This document shows, in pieces, positions 53,415 through 62,561 of a stretch of 64,000 bases of DNA. The notes beneath the pieces were generated by a model. It was not told where the DNA came from. It saw only the letters and a list, made by a program, of their open reading frames with translations, and did not search any database. A program made the position numbers and the translations under genes. Every line of letters begins with the position of its first letter. Within the stretch, counting starts at the first letter, position 1. The stretch spans positions 22,432 through 86,431 of the forward strand of contig JACQBG010000032.1 of NCBI GenBank assembly GCA_016194585.1, in the 5' to 3' direction. Source of the DNA: Gemmatimonadota bacterium (lineage in GTDB: Bacteria; Gemmatimonadota; Gemmatimonadetes; Gemmatimonadales; Gemmatimonadaceae).

Positions 53415-53446
53415 GTGACGCGGCGCGCCGGGTCGCGCCGCGTCAC
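53415..53446 (+). terminator. trxA terminator hairpin
   Basis: GTGACGCGGCGCG and CGCGCCGCGTCAC form a perfect 13-base stem with a CCGGGT loop, four bases after the trxA stop. A second perfect 20-base palindrome, GGGACGCGCCGGCGCGTCCC, lies at 53488-53507. Neither is followed by a T-tract. Confidence 0.55.
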
Positions 53447-53542
53447 CGTCGCACCAACTGGTGCGCGTCGCGGGGAGGACGCCCACCGGGACGCGCCGGC
53501 GCGTCCCTCCCGTCCGCGCGTCCCGTCCTTCATTTCCCTCTG

Positions 53543-54526
53543 ATGCCGCTCCCCGCCGCGACCCTTCGGTTTCCGCATGAACGGGTGCTGCTCCATCGCA
53601 CGCGGTTGGCGTACGTGCATCTCGGCAACCTGCTCACCGACGCCAAGCGCGACCGCGCGGCGCGCGTGTACGGGTACGTCGCCGTGTGGCTGCCTGAGGA
53701 ACTCCTGCTGCTGTACCTGCAGGAGGGGGAGGTGGTGAACGCGACGTCGACGCCCGACGGGGCCGCGTTCCACCCGCTCGCCATCGCCGAGGCGCTGGCG
53801 AAGGTGCCCAACGCGGCGGAGATCGGCGAGATCTGCTTCCACGAAGCCGACGACGAGCAGCTCGCGACGATGTTCGCCTCGCAGTCGTCGACGCCCATGC
53901 CGTGGCCGCAGGAACTCGCCTTCGGCGACTCGGCGGCGCTGCTCGCGTGGTTGCACGCGACGATGCACGACGGCGTGGTGGAGGTGCAGATCGCCGACGG
54001 CGTGAACTACGCGATGGTGCGCAATGGCGTGCCGGTGCGCGGGTATTTCGCCGACCCGACGGTGGGGAAGGCCGACGCGGCGCTGGCCGCGCTGCTGCTC
54101 CCGGGGCGTGTGGGCGCCGCGCAGCGCCGGATACGGCTCTGGCCGGTGCCGCCGGCGCTCCCGGTGCAGGCGCCGCCCGCGCTCGTGGCGGCGTACCGCG
54201 AGCTGGTCGCGGGGCTCGTCCGGCGGCTCGGCGAGGCGGGGGCGACGGGGGTGTTCGCGGTCGCCGAGAACGCGCGGCACTTCCTGAGCGAGCGGCATCC
54301 GGCGCTGCAGCGCCTGGCGCTCGGCTCGGCGAACGGCAAGGATCCCACGGTCGACGCCGGGGCGCTCACGGCCGCCGTCGCGGCGTGGATGCAGGAGATC
54401 GTGTGGGCATCGCCGGTGGACGCCCAGACGCCGGAGCAACTGCTCGGCGAGCTCACGCGCGACCGCCGCCACGTGTTCCAGTCGGCGGGGCTGTTCCAGG
54501 CGCTCCCCTGGCGCGCGCAGTGGTGA
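53543..54526 (+). CDS. Conserved-looking protein of unknown function
   Basis: I do not recognise this 327-residue protein. It is soluble, with no signal peptide or membrane segment. The first ~120 residues alternate beta and helix (RLAYVHLGNLLTDAKRDRAARVYGYVAVW, EELLLLYLQEGEVVNATST) and resemble small regulatory domains found near signalling genes; the second half is helix-rich. It heads a run in which every following gene overlaps its neighbour: its TGA is inside the rsmI GTG start (GTGA). The start is ATG 53543. Confidence 0.75.
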   Translation: MPLPAATLRFPHERVLLHRTRLAYVHLGNLLTDAKRDRAARVYGYVAVWLPEELLLLYLQEGEVVNATSTPDGAAFHPLAIAEALAKVPNAAEIGEICFHEADDEQLATMFASQSSTPMPWPQELAFGDSAALLAWLHATMHDGVVEVQIADGVNYAMVRNGVPVRGYFADPTVGKADAALAALLLPGRVGAAQRRIRLWPVPPALPVQAPPALVAAYRELVAGLVRRLGEAGATGVFAVAENARHFLSERHPALQRLALGSANGKDPTVDAGALTAAVAAWMQEIVWASPVDAQTPEQLLGELTRDRRHVFQSAGLFQALPWRAQW

Positions 54527-55344
54527 GAGCGGGCACGCTGTACGTGGTGAGCACGCCGATCGGCAACCTCGGCGACCTCAGCGTGCGCGCGGTCGAGACG
54601 CTGCGGAGCGTCGCCGCGGTGCTCGCCGAGGACACGCGGCACTCGCGGCCGCTGCTCGACCGGTTCGAGGTACGGACGCCGCTCGTCGCCCACCACGAGC
54701 ACAACGAGGCGAAGCGCACGCCGGCGCTCGTGGCGCGGCTGGTGGCCGGCGAGTCGTTCGCGCTCATCAGCGACGCCGGCACGCCGTTGCTCTCCGACCC
54801 CGGGGCGCGGCTCGTGCACGCCGCCATCGAGGCCGGGGTGCCCGTGTCGCCGGTGCCGGGCGCGTCGGCGCTGCTCGCGGCGCTCGTCGGCTCGGGGATC
54901 GCCGCCGACCGGTTCACGTTCTACGGGTTCCTCCCGCGCAAGGGGCGCGAGCGCGCGGCGCTGCTCGCCGAGATCGCGCGGAGCGCGCACGCGGCGGTGA
55001 TCTATGAGGCGCCGCCGCGGGTGGGGGACACCCTCGCCGAGCTCGCGGCGGCGGGGGCGGGTGAGCGGCCGGCGGCGGTGGCGCGCGAGCTCACGAAGCA
55101 GTTCGAGGAGTTCCGGCGGGGAACGGTCTCGTCGCTGGCCGGGTCCTATGAGACGGAGGCCCCGCGGGGCGAGGTGGTGCTCGTCGTCGGGGGCGCGCCG
55201 GAGGTGGCGCCCGACGAGGACGCGCTCCGCGGGAAGGCGCACGCGTTGCGCGCCGACGGCGTGAGCGCACGCGATGTCGTGCGCGTACTGGTGGAACAGG
55301 AACACGCTCCTCGCAATCTCGCCTACCGGTTGGCCCACGAATGA
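54523..55344 (+). CDS. rsmI: 16S rRNA 2'-O-ribose C1402 methyltransferase
   Basis: The 273-residue tetrapyrrole-methylase-fold enzyme methylates C1402 of 16S rRNA. It starts GTLYVVSTPIGNLGDLSVRA and has VLAEDTRHSRPLLDRF, HEHNEAKRTPALV, ALISDAGTPLLSDPGARLV and SPVPGASALLAALVGSG, the RsmI set. GTG 54523 overlaps the previous stop, and its TGA overlaps the ATG of the DUF4159 gene. Confidence 0.95.
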   Translation: MRAGTLYVVSTPIGNLGDLSVRAVETLRSVAAVLAEDTRHSRPLLDRFEVRTPLVAHHEHNEAKRTPALVARLVAGESFALISDAGTPLLSDPGARLVHAAIEAGVPVSPVPGASALLAALVGSGIAADRFTFYGFLPRKGRERAALLAEIARSAHAAVIYEAPPRVGDTLAELAAAGAGERPAAVARELTKQFEEFRRGTVSSLAGSYETEAPRGEVVLVVGGAPEVAPDEDALRGKAHALRADGVSARDVVRVLVEQEHAPRNLAYRLAHE

Positions 55345-56108
55345 TGAGCAAGTCCGCAGTCGCAGCCGCCGTGACGATGGTCGCGGCGACGGCCGGCCTC
55401 GCGCCGGGCGCCGCCGCGCGGCCGCGCCCCGCCTCGCCGCGTCCCGCGCAGGTCGCGGCGATCGGCGCGCCGACGGCGCGCGGGCTGCACGGCGCACGGG
55501 CGCCGCGGCTCACCATCGCGCGGCTGCAGTACGACGGCGGCGGCGACTGGTACGCGAACCCGTCGAGCCTGCCGAACCTGCTCAAGGCGATCCGCGAGCG
55601 CACCGCGTTCGCGGTGGAGCCGGCCGAAGCGCGCGTCACGCTCATGGACGACCGGCTGTGGGACTATCCGTTCCTCCACGCGACCGGCCACGGCAACATG
55701 CTGCTCAGCGACGCCGAGGTCGTGCGACTGCGTGAGTACCTCACGCGGGGCGGGTTCCTGCACGTCGACGACAACTACGGCATCGACGAGAGTTTCCGGC
55801 GCGAGATCAAGCGCGTGTTCCCCGACCGCGAGCTGGTGGACGTGCCGCTGTCGCACCCGATCTACCATCTCGTGTACGACTTCCCCAAGGGGATCCCGAA
55901 GATCCACGAGCACGACGGCAAGCCGGCGCGCGGGTTCGGCATCTTCCTCGGCGACCGGCTGGCGGTGTACTACAGCTACTCGAGCGACCTCGGCAACGGC
56001 TGGGAGGATGTCGGCACATACAGCGACCCGCCGGAACTGCACGAGGCGGCGCTGCGGATGGGCGTGAACCTCTTCGTGTACGCGGTCACGAGCCGGCCCG
56101 CGCAATGA
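55341..56108 (+). CDS. DUF4159 domain-containing exported protein
   Basis: The 255-residue protein has an N-terminal signal-like segment (AVAAAVTMVAATAGLAPGAAA), then LTIARLQYDGGGDWYANPSSL and LREYLTRGGFLHVDDNYG ... PLSHPIYHLVYDF, the DUF4159 pattern. The domain resembles a glutamine-amidotransferase-like fold without an obvious nucleophile. It precedes the DUF4175 gene, a pairing seen in Gemmatimonadota and related phyla. ATG 55341 overlaps rsmI; ATG 55344 is an equally possible start. Confidence 0.85.
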   Translation: MMSKSAVAAAVTMVAATAGLAPGAAARPRPASPRPAQVAAIGAPTARGLHGARAPRLTIARLQYDGGGDWYANPSSLPNLLKAIRERTAFAVEPAEARVTLMDDRLWDYPFLHATGHGNMLLSDAEVVRLREYLTRGGFLHVDDNYGIDESFRREIKRVFPDRELVDVPLSHPIYHLVYDFPKGIPKIHEHDGKPARGFGIFLGDRLAVYYSYSSDLGNGWEDVGTYSDPPELHEAALRMGVNLFVYAVTSRPAQ

Positions 56109-59100
56109 GCGTCTGGGAACTCGTGGCGCGCGAACGCGCGCGGATGCTGCGGCTGCTCGCCGCCGGGGCGACGGTGCGCGCCCTCGCCGTGCTGGCCGTG
56201 GCGCTGCTCGCCGGCGCCCTGCTGCTCGACGGGTCGCGCTGGATGTCGTTGCCGCGCGTAGTGCCGTTCGTCGTGTGGGGCGCGGCGCTCGCGGCCGCGG
56301 CGTGGATGGCGCGGCGTGGCGCGCGCGCGGCACGCCGCGCCACGCAGCCGGTGGCGATCGCCGACGCGGTGGAGCGCGAGCAACGGCTGCGCCGCGGCGC
56401 CGTGCGCGGGCTGGTGGAACTCGCCGGCGACGAGAGCGTGTTCGTGCGCCGCGCCTCGCAGCGGATGGGCGCCGATCTCGCGCAGGCGGGACCGTCGCTC
56501 GCGCCGGCGCTCGAGCGCACGCTGCGCCGCGCCTCGCTCGCCGCGCTGCTCGTGTTCGCGCCGGCCGCAGCGCTCCTCGTGATGGGGGCGGCGCGGCACG
56601 AGACGGGGTGGCGCGCGCTCGCGCATCCGGTCGCCGCCTGGCGCGGCACGCTGTTGCCCGCGCTCACGCTGCGTGATGCGCCGCGGCGCGCGATGCGCGG
56701 CGCGACGCTGCGCCTCACGATCGACGCGGCGGGGCGGAACGAGGTCGCGCTGCGCCGTCGCGCCACGGGGAACGCGTGGGTGGAGACGATCGTCCCCGTG
56801 CGGCAGGGGGTCGCGGAGGTGGAGGTGGGCCCGCTCGACGCCGACCTCACGCTGGTGGCGAGCGACGGGCGGGCGACGAGCGACACCGCGACGGTGCGCG
56901 TCGTCGACCGACCCTTCCTCGGCGACGTCGCGGTGCGCGCCGTGTATCCGGCCTACCTGCACAAGGCGACGGAGACGCTCCCCGCCGACGCGGCGCTCAG
57001 CGTGCCGCGCGGCACCGAGCTGCTCATCGACGGGCACGCCTCCGAGCCGCTGGCGAGCGTGACGCTCGCGCAGGGGCGCGATTCGATCCGCCTCGCGCCG
57101 GCCGACCGCCGCTTCTCGGGACGGCTCACGCCGCGCGAGACGGGGAGCTGGGCGTGGAGCGCGCGCGGCCTCACGGCGGCGATCGCCGACGTGCCGCCGC
57201 CGCTCACCGTCGAGGTCGTCCCCGACTCGGCGCCGGTGGCGGAGATCCTCTCACCGGCGAGCGATTCGCTCATCCAGGCGAAGGACAAGATCGAACTGCA
57301 ACTCCTCGCGACCGACGACCACGCGCTGCAGTCGGTGACGCTCAAGATCTGGAAGGTGTACCGCGACGGCCGTTCGGAGCTGCCCAAGATGGAGAAGCTC
57401 GCGGGCGGCGTGCCGGAGTTCGCCACGGCGGTGACGCTCAACCTCGAGACGTTCGCGCTCGACGCCGGCGACGCCGTGCACGTGCAACTGCTCGCGCGCG
57501 ACGAGACGCCGTGGGGCCAGGAAGGCGCCAGCCGCGAGCTCACGCTGCGCGTGCCCGCCACCGAGGAACAGCGCGTCGCGGCGCGCGCCGCCGCCGACTC
57601 GGCGGCCGCGCGCGCCGTCGCCGCCGCGAAGGCGCAGGCGCAGCTGCAGCGGCGCACCACCGACGCCGTCAACCAGCGCGGCGCCCCGGCCGGCAAGAAC
57701 GGCCAGCAGTCGATGGCGTTCGACAAGGCGCAGCAGCAGAAGCAGCTGGCGACTGACCAGAAGCAGATGGCCGACCGTGTGCAGCAGCTGCAACAGGCGT
57801 CGAAGCAACTCGAGGACCGCCTGCGGGCCGCCGGCGCGCTCGACACGGCGCTCGCCCAGCAACTGCGCGACGCGCAGCGCATGCTGCGCGAGGCGCTCAC
57901 CCCCGACATGCTCGAGGCGCTCAAGAAGCTCGACAACGCCACGCAACAGCTGTCGGCGGAGCAGAGCAAGATGTCGCTGCAGCAGCTCGCCGAGCAGCAG
58001 AAGAAGATGCGCGAGGCGCTCGAGAAGAGCGCCGAGATCCTCAAGCGCGCCGCGCTCGAGGGGGCGATGCAGACGCTCAAGGACGAGGCGCGCGAGCTGG
58101 CCAAGCAGCAGCGCGCGATGGCCGACAGCGCGCCGCGTCGCAACGCCAACGACGACGCGCGGCGCCAGACGCAGCGCACCGAACAGCTCGCGAAGGACAT
58201 CAAGGCCCTCAAGGAGCGCCTCGAACGCGAGAACGCCGACCCGGCGGCGAAGAAGGCCGGCGAGGCGCTCGCCGAAGCGATGAAGGCGCGCGACGAGCTC
58301 GAGAAGGCACAGCAGGGGCAGCCCGGGGAGAAGGGCGAACCGAAGGGACCGGCACAGGCGGGGCAGGCCGGCGCGCAGGGACAGCCCGGGCAGAAGGGAC
58401 AGCAGGGGCAGCAAGGCCAGCAGGGTCAGCAGGGACAGCCCGGCCAGCCGGGACAGAAAGGACAGCCCGGCGCGCAGCAAGGCGGCAAGCAGGGCGGGCA
58501 GAAGGGCGCGCAAGGAGGCGGTCAGCAGGGGAGTGACGCGGCCGACGCCATGGAGCGTGCCGCCGACGCGCTCTCGGAGGGGCGCAAGCAGCAGGTCGAG
58601 CAGTGGAAGCAGGAAGTGACCGGCGAGCTCGACCAGTCGATCCAGGAGATGATGCAGCTCGCGCGGCAGCAGGATCAGCTCGCGCAACGCGCGAAGCAGA
58701 ATCCGACAGACCCCACGCTCCGCTCGGAGCAGAGCGCGCTGCAGCAGGGCGTGCAGAAGGCGTCCGACCGGTTGCAGGGCGAGTCGAAGCGCTCGGCGCT
58801 CGTGTCGCCGAAGTCGCAGAAGGCGGTGAGCGACGCCGAGCAGAAGGTGGGACAGGCCGCGCGCGACGCCTCGGAGGCGCGCACGATGTCGCAGGCGAGC
58901 GGGTCGATGAGCGACGCGGCGAACGCGCTGCGGCAGGCCGTCGCCTCGCTCGCGCGCGACCGCGAGCGCGCGGGCAACTCCCAATCGGCGTCGGGGCTCC
59001 CCGAGCTCCTCGCGCAGCTGCAGCAGCTCGCCCAGTCGCAGGGGAGTCTCAACGGCCAGATGCAGAGCTTCCTGCAGATGGCGATGCAGGCGAAGGCGCA

Positions 59101-59545
59101 GCAGCAGTCGCTCTCGGAGGACGCGAAGGCGCAGGGGCGCGCGCTCGCGAAGTCGCAGCGCGACGTCGCCCGCCAGCTCGACGAGGCGGGGGACGTCGAC
59201 CAGTCGGGACGCGCCGCCGAGCTGGCGCGCGAAGCGCGGCAGCTCGCCCAGACGCTCGAACAGGGGGCGGTCGATCCGTCGGTGCTCGAGCGGCAGCAGC
59301 GCCTCTTCAAGCGCATGCTCGACGCGGGGAAAGCGCTCGAGAACGACCAGACCGACGAATCGGGACGGCGCGAATCGAAGCCGGGCGACCAGAACAACCC
59401 GTTCCTCCCGCCGAACACCACGGCCACGGGGCGCGCGGCGGTGAAGTACCGCGCCCCCGAGTGGAGCGAGCTGCGCGGCTTGAGCGCCGACGAGCGCCGC
59501 CTCGTGATCGAGTACTTCCGCCGCCTGAACGGGGACAAGCCGTGA
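56105..59545 (+). CDS. DUF4175 family membrane protein with collagen-like region
   Basis: The 1146-residue protein has three membrane segments near the N-terminus (LAVLAVALLAGALLLDGS, VPFVVWGAALAAAAWMA, LAALLVFAPAAALLVMGAA), then a beta-rich extracytoplasmic part (about 200-480), and a long helical, Gln/Lys-rich coiled-coil half. Residues about 737-811 (58313-58540) form a Gly-Gln-Pro-Lys-rich collagen-like tract with many G-Q-x and G-x-P units. The C-terminus is conserved-looking (SELRGLSADERRLVIEYFRRLNGDKP, key part RRLVIEYFRRL). Function is unknown; the operon suggests an envelope-protein complex. Confidence 0.85.
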   Translation: MSVWELVARERARMLRLLAAGATVRALAVLAVALLAGALLLDGSRWMSLPRVVPFVVWGAALAAAAWMARRGARAARRATQPVAIADAVEREQRLRRGAVRGLVELAGDESVFVRRASQRMGADLAQAGPSLAPALERTLRRASLAALLVFAPAAALLVMGAARHETGWRALAHPVAAWRGTLLPALTLRDAPRRAMRGATLRLTIDAAGRNEVALRRRATGNAWVETIVPVRQGVAEVEVGPLDADLTLVASDGRATSDTATVRVVDRPFLGDVAVRAVYPAYLHKATETLPADAALSVPRGTELLIDGHASEPLASVTLAQGRDSIRLAPADRRFSGRLTPRETGSWAWSARGLTAAIADVPPPLTVEVVPDSAPVAEILSPASDSLIQAKDKIELQLLATDDHALQSVTLKIWKVYRDGRSELPKMEKLAGGVPEFATAVTLNLETFALDAGDAVHVQLLARDETPWGQEGASRELTLRVPATEEQRVAARAAADSAAARAVAAAKAQAQLQRRTTDAVNQRGAPAGKNGQQSMAFDKAQQQKQLATDQKQMADRVQQLQQASKQLEDRLRAAGALDTALAQQLRDAQRMLREALTPDMLEALKKLDNATQQLSAEQSKMSLQQLAEQQKKMREALEKSAEILKRAALEGAMQTLKDEARELAKQQRAMADSAPRRNANDDARRQTQRTEQLAKDIKALKERLERENADPAAKKAGEALAEAMKARDELEKAQQGQPGEKGEPKGPAQAGQAGAQGQPGQKGQQGQQGQQGQQGQPGQPGQKGQPGAQQGGKQGGQKGAQGGGQQGSDAADAMERAADALSEGRKQQVEQWKQEVTGELDQSIQEMMQLARQQDQLAQRAKQNPTDPTLRSEQSALQQGVQKASDRLQGESKRSALVSPKSQKAVSDAEQKVGQAARDASEARTMSQASGSMSDAANALRQAVASLARDRERAGNSQSASGLPELLAQLQQLAQSQGSLNGQMQSFLQMAMQAKAQQQSLSEDAKAQGRALAKSQRDVARQLDEAGDVDQSGRAAELAREARQLAQTLEQGAVDPSVLERQQRLFKRMLDAGKALENDQTDESGRRESKPGDQNNPFLPPNTTATGRAAVKYRAPEWSELRGLSADERRLVIEYFRRLNGDKP

Positions 59546-61248
59546 GGCGCGCCGTGCGCGGCTGGGCGCTGGCCGTCGGCGCGGCCACCGCCCTCCTCGC
59601 GGCGCCGCCGCGCGCCGCGGGCGCGCAGGCGCTCAACGCCATCGTGCAACGCGCGCTCGACCTCGAGAACGCGGGGCGCTGGCGCGATGCGATCGGCGCG
59701 TGGCGCACCGTCATCGCCTCGGGGGAGACGGCGCAGGGAGTGCTCGGCCTCGAGCGCGTGTTCCAGCAGCTCGGCCAGGACGATTCCGTGCTCCCGCCGC
59801 TCGACAGCGCGCTCGCTCGCGCGCCGAAGGACCGGATGCTGCGCGGCGCCCAGTTGCGCGTGCTGCGCTCGCTCGGCCGCGAGACCGACGCGCGCGCCGC
59901 GTTCGCCGCGTGGGCGGCACTCGTGCCGAACGACCCGGTGCCGTACCGCGAATACGCCGGACAGTTGCTCACCGACGGCCGCATCGCCGCCGCCGACACC
60001 GTGCTGCAGGAGGCGTCGCGCGCGCTCGGCGGCACGAAGACGCTCGTCATCGAGGTCGCGCAGCTGCGCGCCGCGCTCGGGCTCTGGCCGCAGGCCGCGG
60101 CGGCGTGGCGCGACGCGCTCGTGGCCGAGCAGTACATGGAATCGTCGGCGATCTACTCGCTCACGCCGGCGCCGGCCGACAAGCGCGACTCCGTGCGCGC
60201 GATCCTCTCGGCGCCGCCGCGCCGCGCGCCGTACGTGCGCACGCTCGGCGCGCTCGAGCTCGCCTGGGGCGCGCCGCGCGACGGGTGGCGCGTGCTGAGC
60301 ACGCTCACGCCGGCCGACTCGGCGTACGGCACGTGGAGCGATTTCGCCGACGACGCCGAGCATCTCGGCGCGTGGCTGCCCGCGCGCGACGCGATGGTGG
60401 CGATGTACGCGCAGCGGCCGGGCGCGGCGCTGGCGATCCGCGCGGCGAACGCCGCGCTCTCGGGGGGCGACGCGTCGTCGGCGCTCGACCTGCTGGCGAA
60501 GGCCGCGGCGACGCTCGCGGTGCCGGCGTACCGCGCGCAGGTACTGCCGCTGCAGGTGCGCGCGCTGAGCGCGCTCGGCCGCGCGGCCGAGGTCGAGGCG
60601 CTCCTCGCGCAGCATGGGGCGCAGCTCGACGCCGGCACCCGCCACGGGTACGCGCGGCTCGCCGCGTGGGCGTGGATCCGCGCGGGGCAGGTGGAGAAGG
60701 CGCGGGCGGCGCTGCAGGGGATGAGCGGCGACGACGAGGACGAGGTGTCGGCGTGGCTCGCGCTGTACGTTGGCGACCTCGTGAAGGCGCGGGCGGGCCT
60801 CAAGCGGCCGACGGAGGCGACGGCGCAGGTGGTGACGGCGATCGCCTTCCTTTCGCGCACCAAGGCCGACAGCGCGCGGAGCGCCGGCGCGGCGTTCCTC
60901 GCGCTCGCCCGCGGCGACACCGTCGACGCGTCTCGCCGGTTCGAGCGCGCGGCGGCGGACGTGCCCGACGCGGCGCCGTTGCTGCTCGCGCTGGCGGCGC
61001 GGCTGCACGCGGCGCGTCGCGAGGACGGGGCGGCGATCGGGCTCTGGCAGCGGATCGTCGGCGACTACGCCGCGGCGCCGGAGGCGGCCGAGGCCGACCT
61101 CGAGTGGGGGCGCGCGCTGCGGCGGCGCGGCGACGCCGGCGGCGCCGTGGAACGGTTCGAGCACCTGATCCTCACCTATCCGTCGAGCGCGCTCGTGCCC
61201 CAGGCGCGCCGCGAGCTCGACGGGCTGCGCACGGGAGCGGCGCTGTGA
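59542..61248 (+). CDS. Secreted TPR-repeat protein
   Basis: The 568-residue protein starts at GTG 59542, overlapping the DUF4175 stop, with a signal peptide (GWALAVGAATALLAAPPRAAGAQ). Most of it is TPR-like helix pairs from residue 35 to the C-terminus (LDLENAGRWRDAIGAWRTVI, ALRRRGDAGGAVERFEHLILTYP), including an outer-membrane-assembly-type last repeat. It is probably a periplasmic scaffold for the adjacent DUF4159/DUF4175 proteins; the role is inferred from context. Confidence 0.85.
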   Translation: MRRAVRGWALAVGAATALLAAPPRAAGAQALNAIVQRALDLENAGRWRDAIGAWRTVIASGETAQGVLGLERVFQQLGQDDSVLPPLDSALARAPKDRMLRGAQLRVLRSLGRETDARAAFAAWAALVPNDPVPYREYAGQLLTDGRIAAADTVLQEASRALGGTKTLVIEVAQLRAALGLWPQAAAAWRDALVAEQYMESSAIYSLTPAPADKRDSVRAILSAPPRRAPYVRTLGALELAWGAPRDGWRVLSTLTPADSAYGTWSDFADDAEHLGAWLPARDAMVAMYAQRPGAALAIRAANAALSGGDASSALDLLAKAAATLAVPAYRAQVLPLQVRALSALGRAAEVEALLAQHGAQLDAGTRHGYARLAAWAWIRAGQVEKARAALQGMSGDDEDEVSAWLALYVGDLVKARAGLKRPTEATAQVVTAIAFLSRTKADSARSAGAAFLALARGDTVDASRRFERAAADVPDAAPLLLALAARLHAARREDGAAIGLWQRIVGDYAAAPEAAEADLEWGRALRRRGDAGGAVERFEHLILTYPSSALVPQARRELDGLRTGAAL

Positions 61249-62561
61249 CCCACGCGCGACGGGGGAGATCCTCGAACGAACGTCCGTTCGGAATCCGCGG
61301 CCTCGGCCGGTGGGCGACGGCGCTCGCGCTGGTCGCGGCGCTCGCCGCGCGCGCCGCCGCGCAGCACCTGCTGGTGCCGATGGACGACCAGCAGCAGAAC
61401 CACCTCAAGGCCTACGGGCTCACCTTCTCCGTGCTCAAGAACGGCGGCAAGGCGGAGTGGTTCCTCAACTACCGCGGGGGGAGCTTCCTCCTCCCCGACG
61501 ATCCGGCGACGCGGCGCAAGGCGGCGCTCGACGGCATCACCACGCAGCCGCTCGACGAGAGCGCGGTGCTCGCCATCCGCCGCGAGATCGCCGCCGGGAA
61601 CATGGATGCCGTGACGCTCGAGAAGGCGCCGCGCATCGCCATCTACGCGCCGCCCAAGTCGCCCCCCTGGGACGACGCCGTGACGCTCGCGCTCCGCTAC
61701 GCGGGGATCGACTACACGCAGATCTGGGACGACGACGTGCTGAAGAGCGACCTCTCGAAGTTCGACTGGATCCATCTCTTCCACGAGGACTTCACCGGGC
61801 AGCTCAACAAGCTGTACCTCGGATTCCGCGACACGCCCTGGTTCGTGGAGGAACGCGACCGCGACCTCGCGACGGCGCAGCGCAACAACTTCCCCAACAT
61901 CCCGGCGCTCAAGAAGGCGGTGGCGTGGCGGCTGCACGACTTCGTGCAGAAGGGCGGGTTCGTGTTCGCGATGTGCGGCGCCACGGAGACGCTGGAGCTG
62001 GCGATGGCGGCGCAGAACGTCGACATCGTCGGGCCGTTCTCCGACGGCACGCCGATGGACCCCGACGCCGACAGCAAGCTCGACTGGAACAGCACCTTCG
62101 CGTTCCGGAACGTGCACCTCGAGATGTCGGCCGGGGTGAACGCGATGAGCGACATCGACGGCCACCAGGTGAACGTGCCGACGCGGCGGCAGGCGCTCGG
62201 CCAGTTCACGCTGTTCAACTTCTCGGCCAAGTTCGATCCCGTCGCGACGATGCTCGTGCAGGACCACCGCAACGTCATCCCCGATTACTTCGGGGTGACG
62301 ACGTCGTTCAACCGGTCGGTGCTGAAGCCCGGCGTGACGATCCTCGCGAGCGAGGACGGGGCGCCGTGGGTGAAGTACATCCACGGCGACTACGGCAAGG
62401 GGAGCTGGACGTACCTCGGCGGCCACGACCCCGAGGACCCGCAGCACAACATCGGCGCGGCGCCGACCGACCTCGCGCTGCATCCGAACTCGCCCGGCTA
62501 CCGGCTGATCCTCAACAACGTGCTCTTCCCGGCCGCGAAGAAGAAGCCGCTCAAGACGTGA
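61245..62561 (+). CDS. Exported protein often labelled asparagine synthetase B-like, unknown
   Basis: The 438-residue protein has a signal peptide (GRWATALALVAALAARAAAQ), then HLLVPMDDQQQNHLKAYGLT and a mature region with RIAIYAPPKSPPWDDAVTLAL, GGFVFAMCGATETLELAMAA and GKGSWTYLGGHDPEDPQH. The strand-loop FVFAMCGATE resembles the nucleophile elbow of glutamine-amidotransferase folds, with Cys in place. Homologues are often named asparagine synthetase B, which the sequence does not support: neither an N-terminal Cys nor SGGxDS is present. GTG 61245 overlaps the TPR gene stop. Confidence 0.75.
   Translation: MTHARRGRSSNERPFGIRGLGRWATALALVAALAARAAAQHLLVPMDDQQQNHLKAYGLTFSVLKNGGKAEWFLNYRGGSFLLPDDPATRRKAALDGITTQPLDESAVLAIRREIAAGNMDAVTLEKAPRIAIYAPPKSPPWDDAVTLALRYAGIDYTQIWDDDVLKSDLSKFDWIHLFHEDFTGQLNKLYLGFRDTPWFVEERDRDLATAQRNNFPNIPALKKAVAWRLHDFVQKGGFVFAMCGATETLELAMAAQNVDIVGPFSDGTPMDPDADSKLDWNSTFAFRNVHLEMSAGVNAMSDIDGHQVNVPTRRQALGQFTLFNFSAKFDPVATMLVQDHRNVIPDYFGVTTSFNRSVLKPGVTILASEDGAPWVKYIHGDYGKGSWTYLGGHDPEDPQHNIGAAPTDLALHPNSPGYRLILNNVLFPAAKKKPLKT

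Noticed and set aside
57251..58984. A leucine-rich 577-codon frame antisense to the DUF4175 gene
   Set aside because: It mirrors the Gln/Glu/Lys-rich coding strand and has no start context or family motifs.
61245..62561. Asparagine synthetase B assignment
   Set aside because: No N-terminal Cys nucleophile and no SGGxDS pyrophosphatase loop; the protein is exported, so the label is a misnomer.
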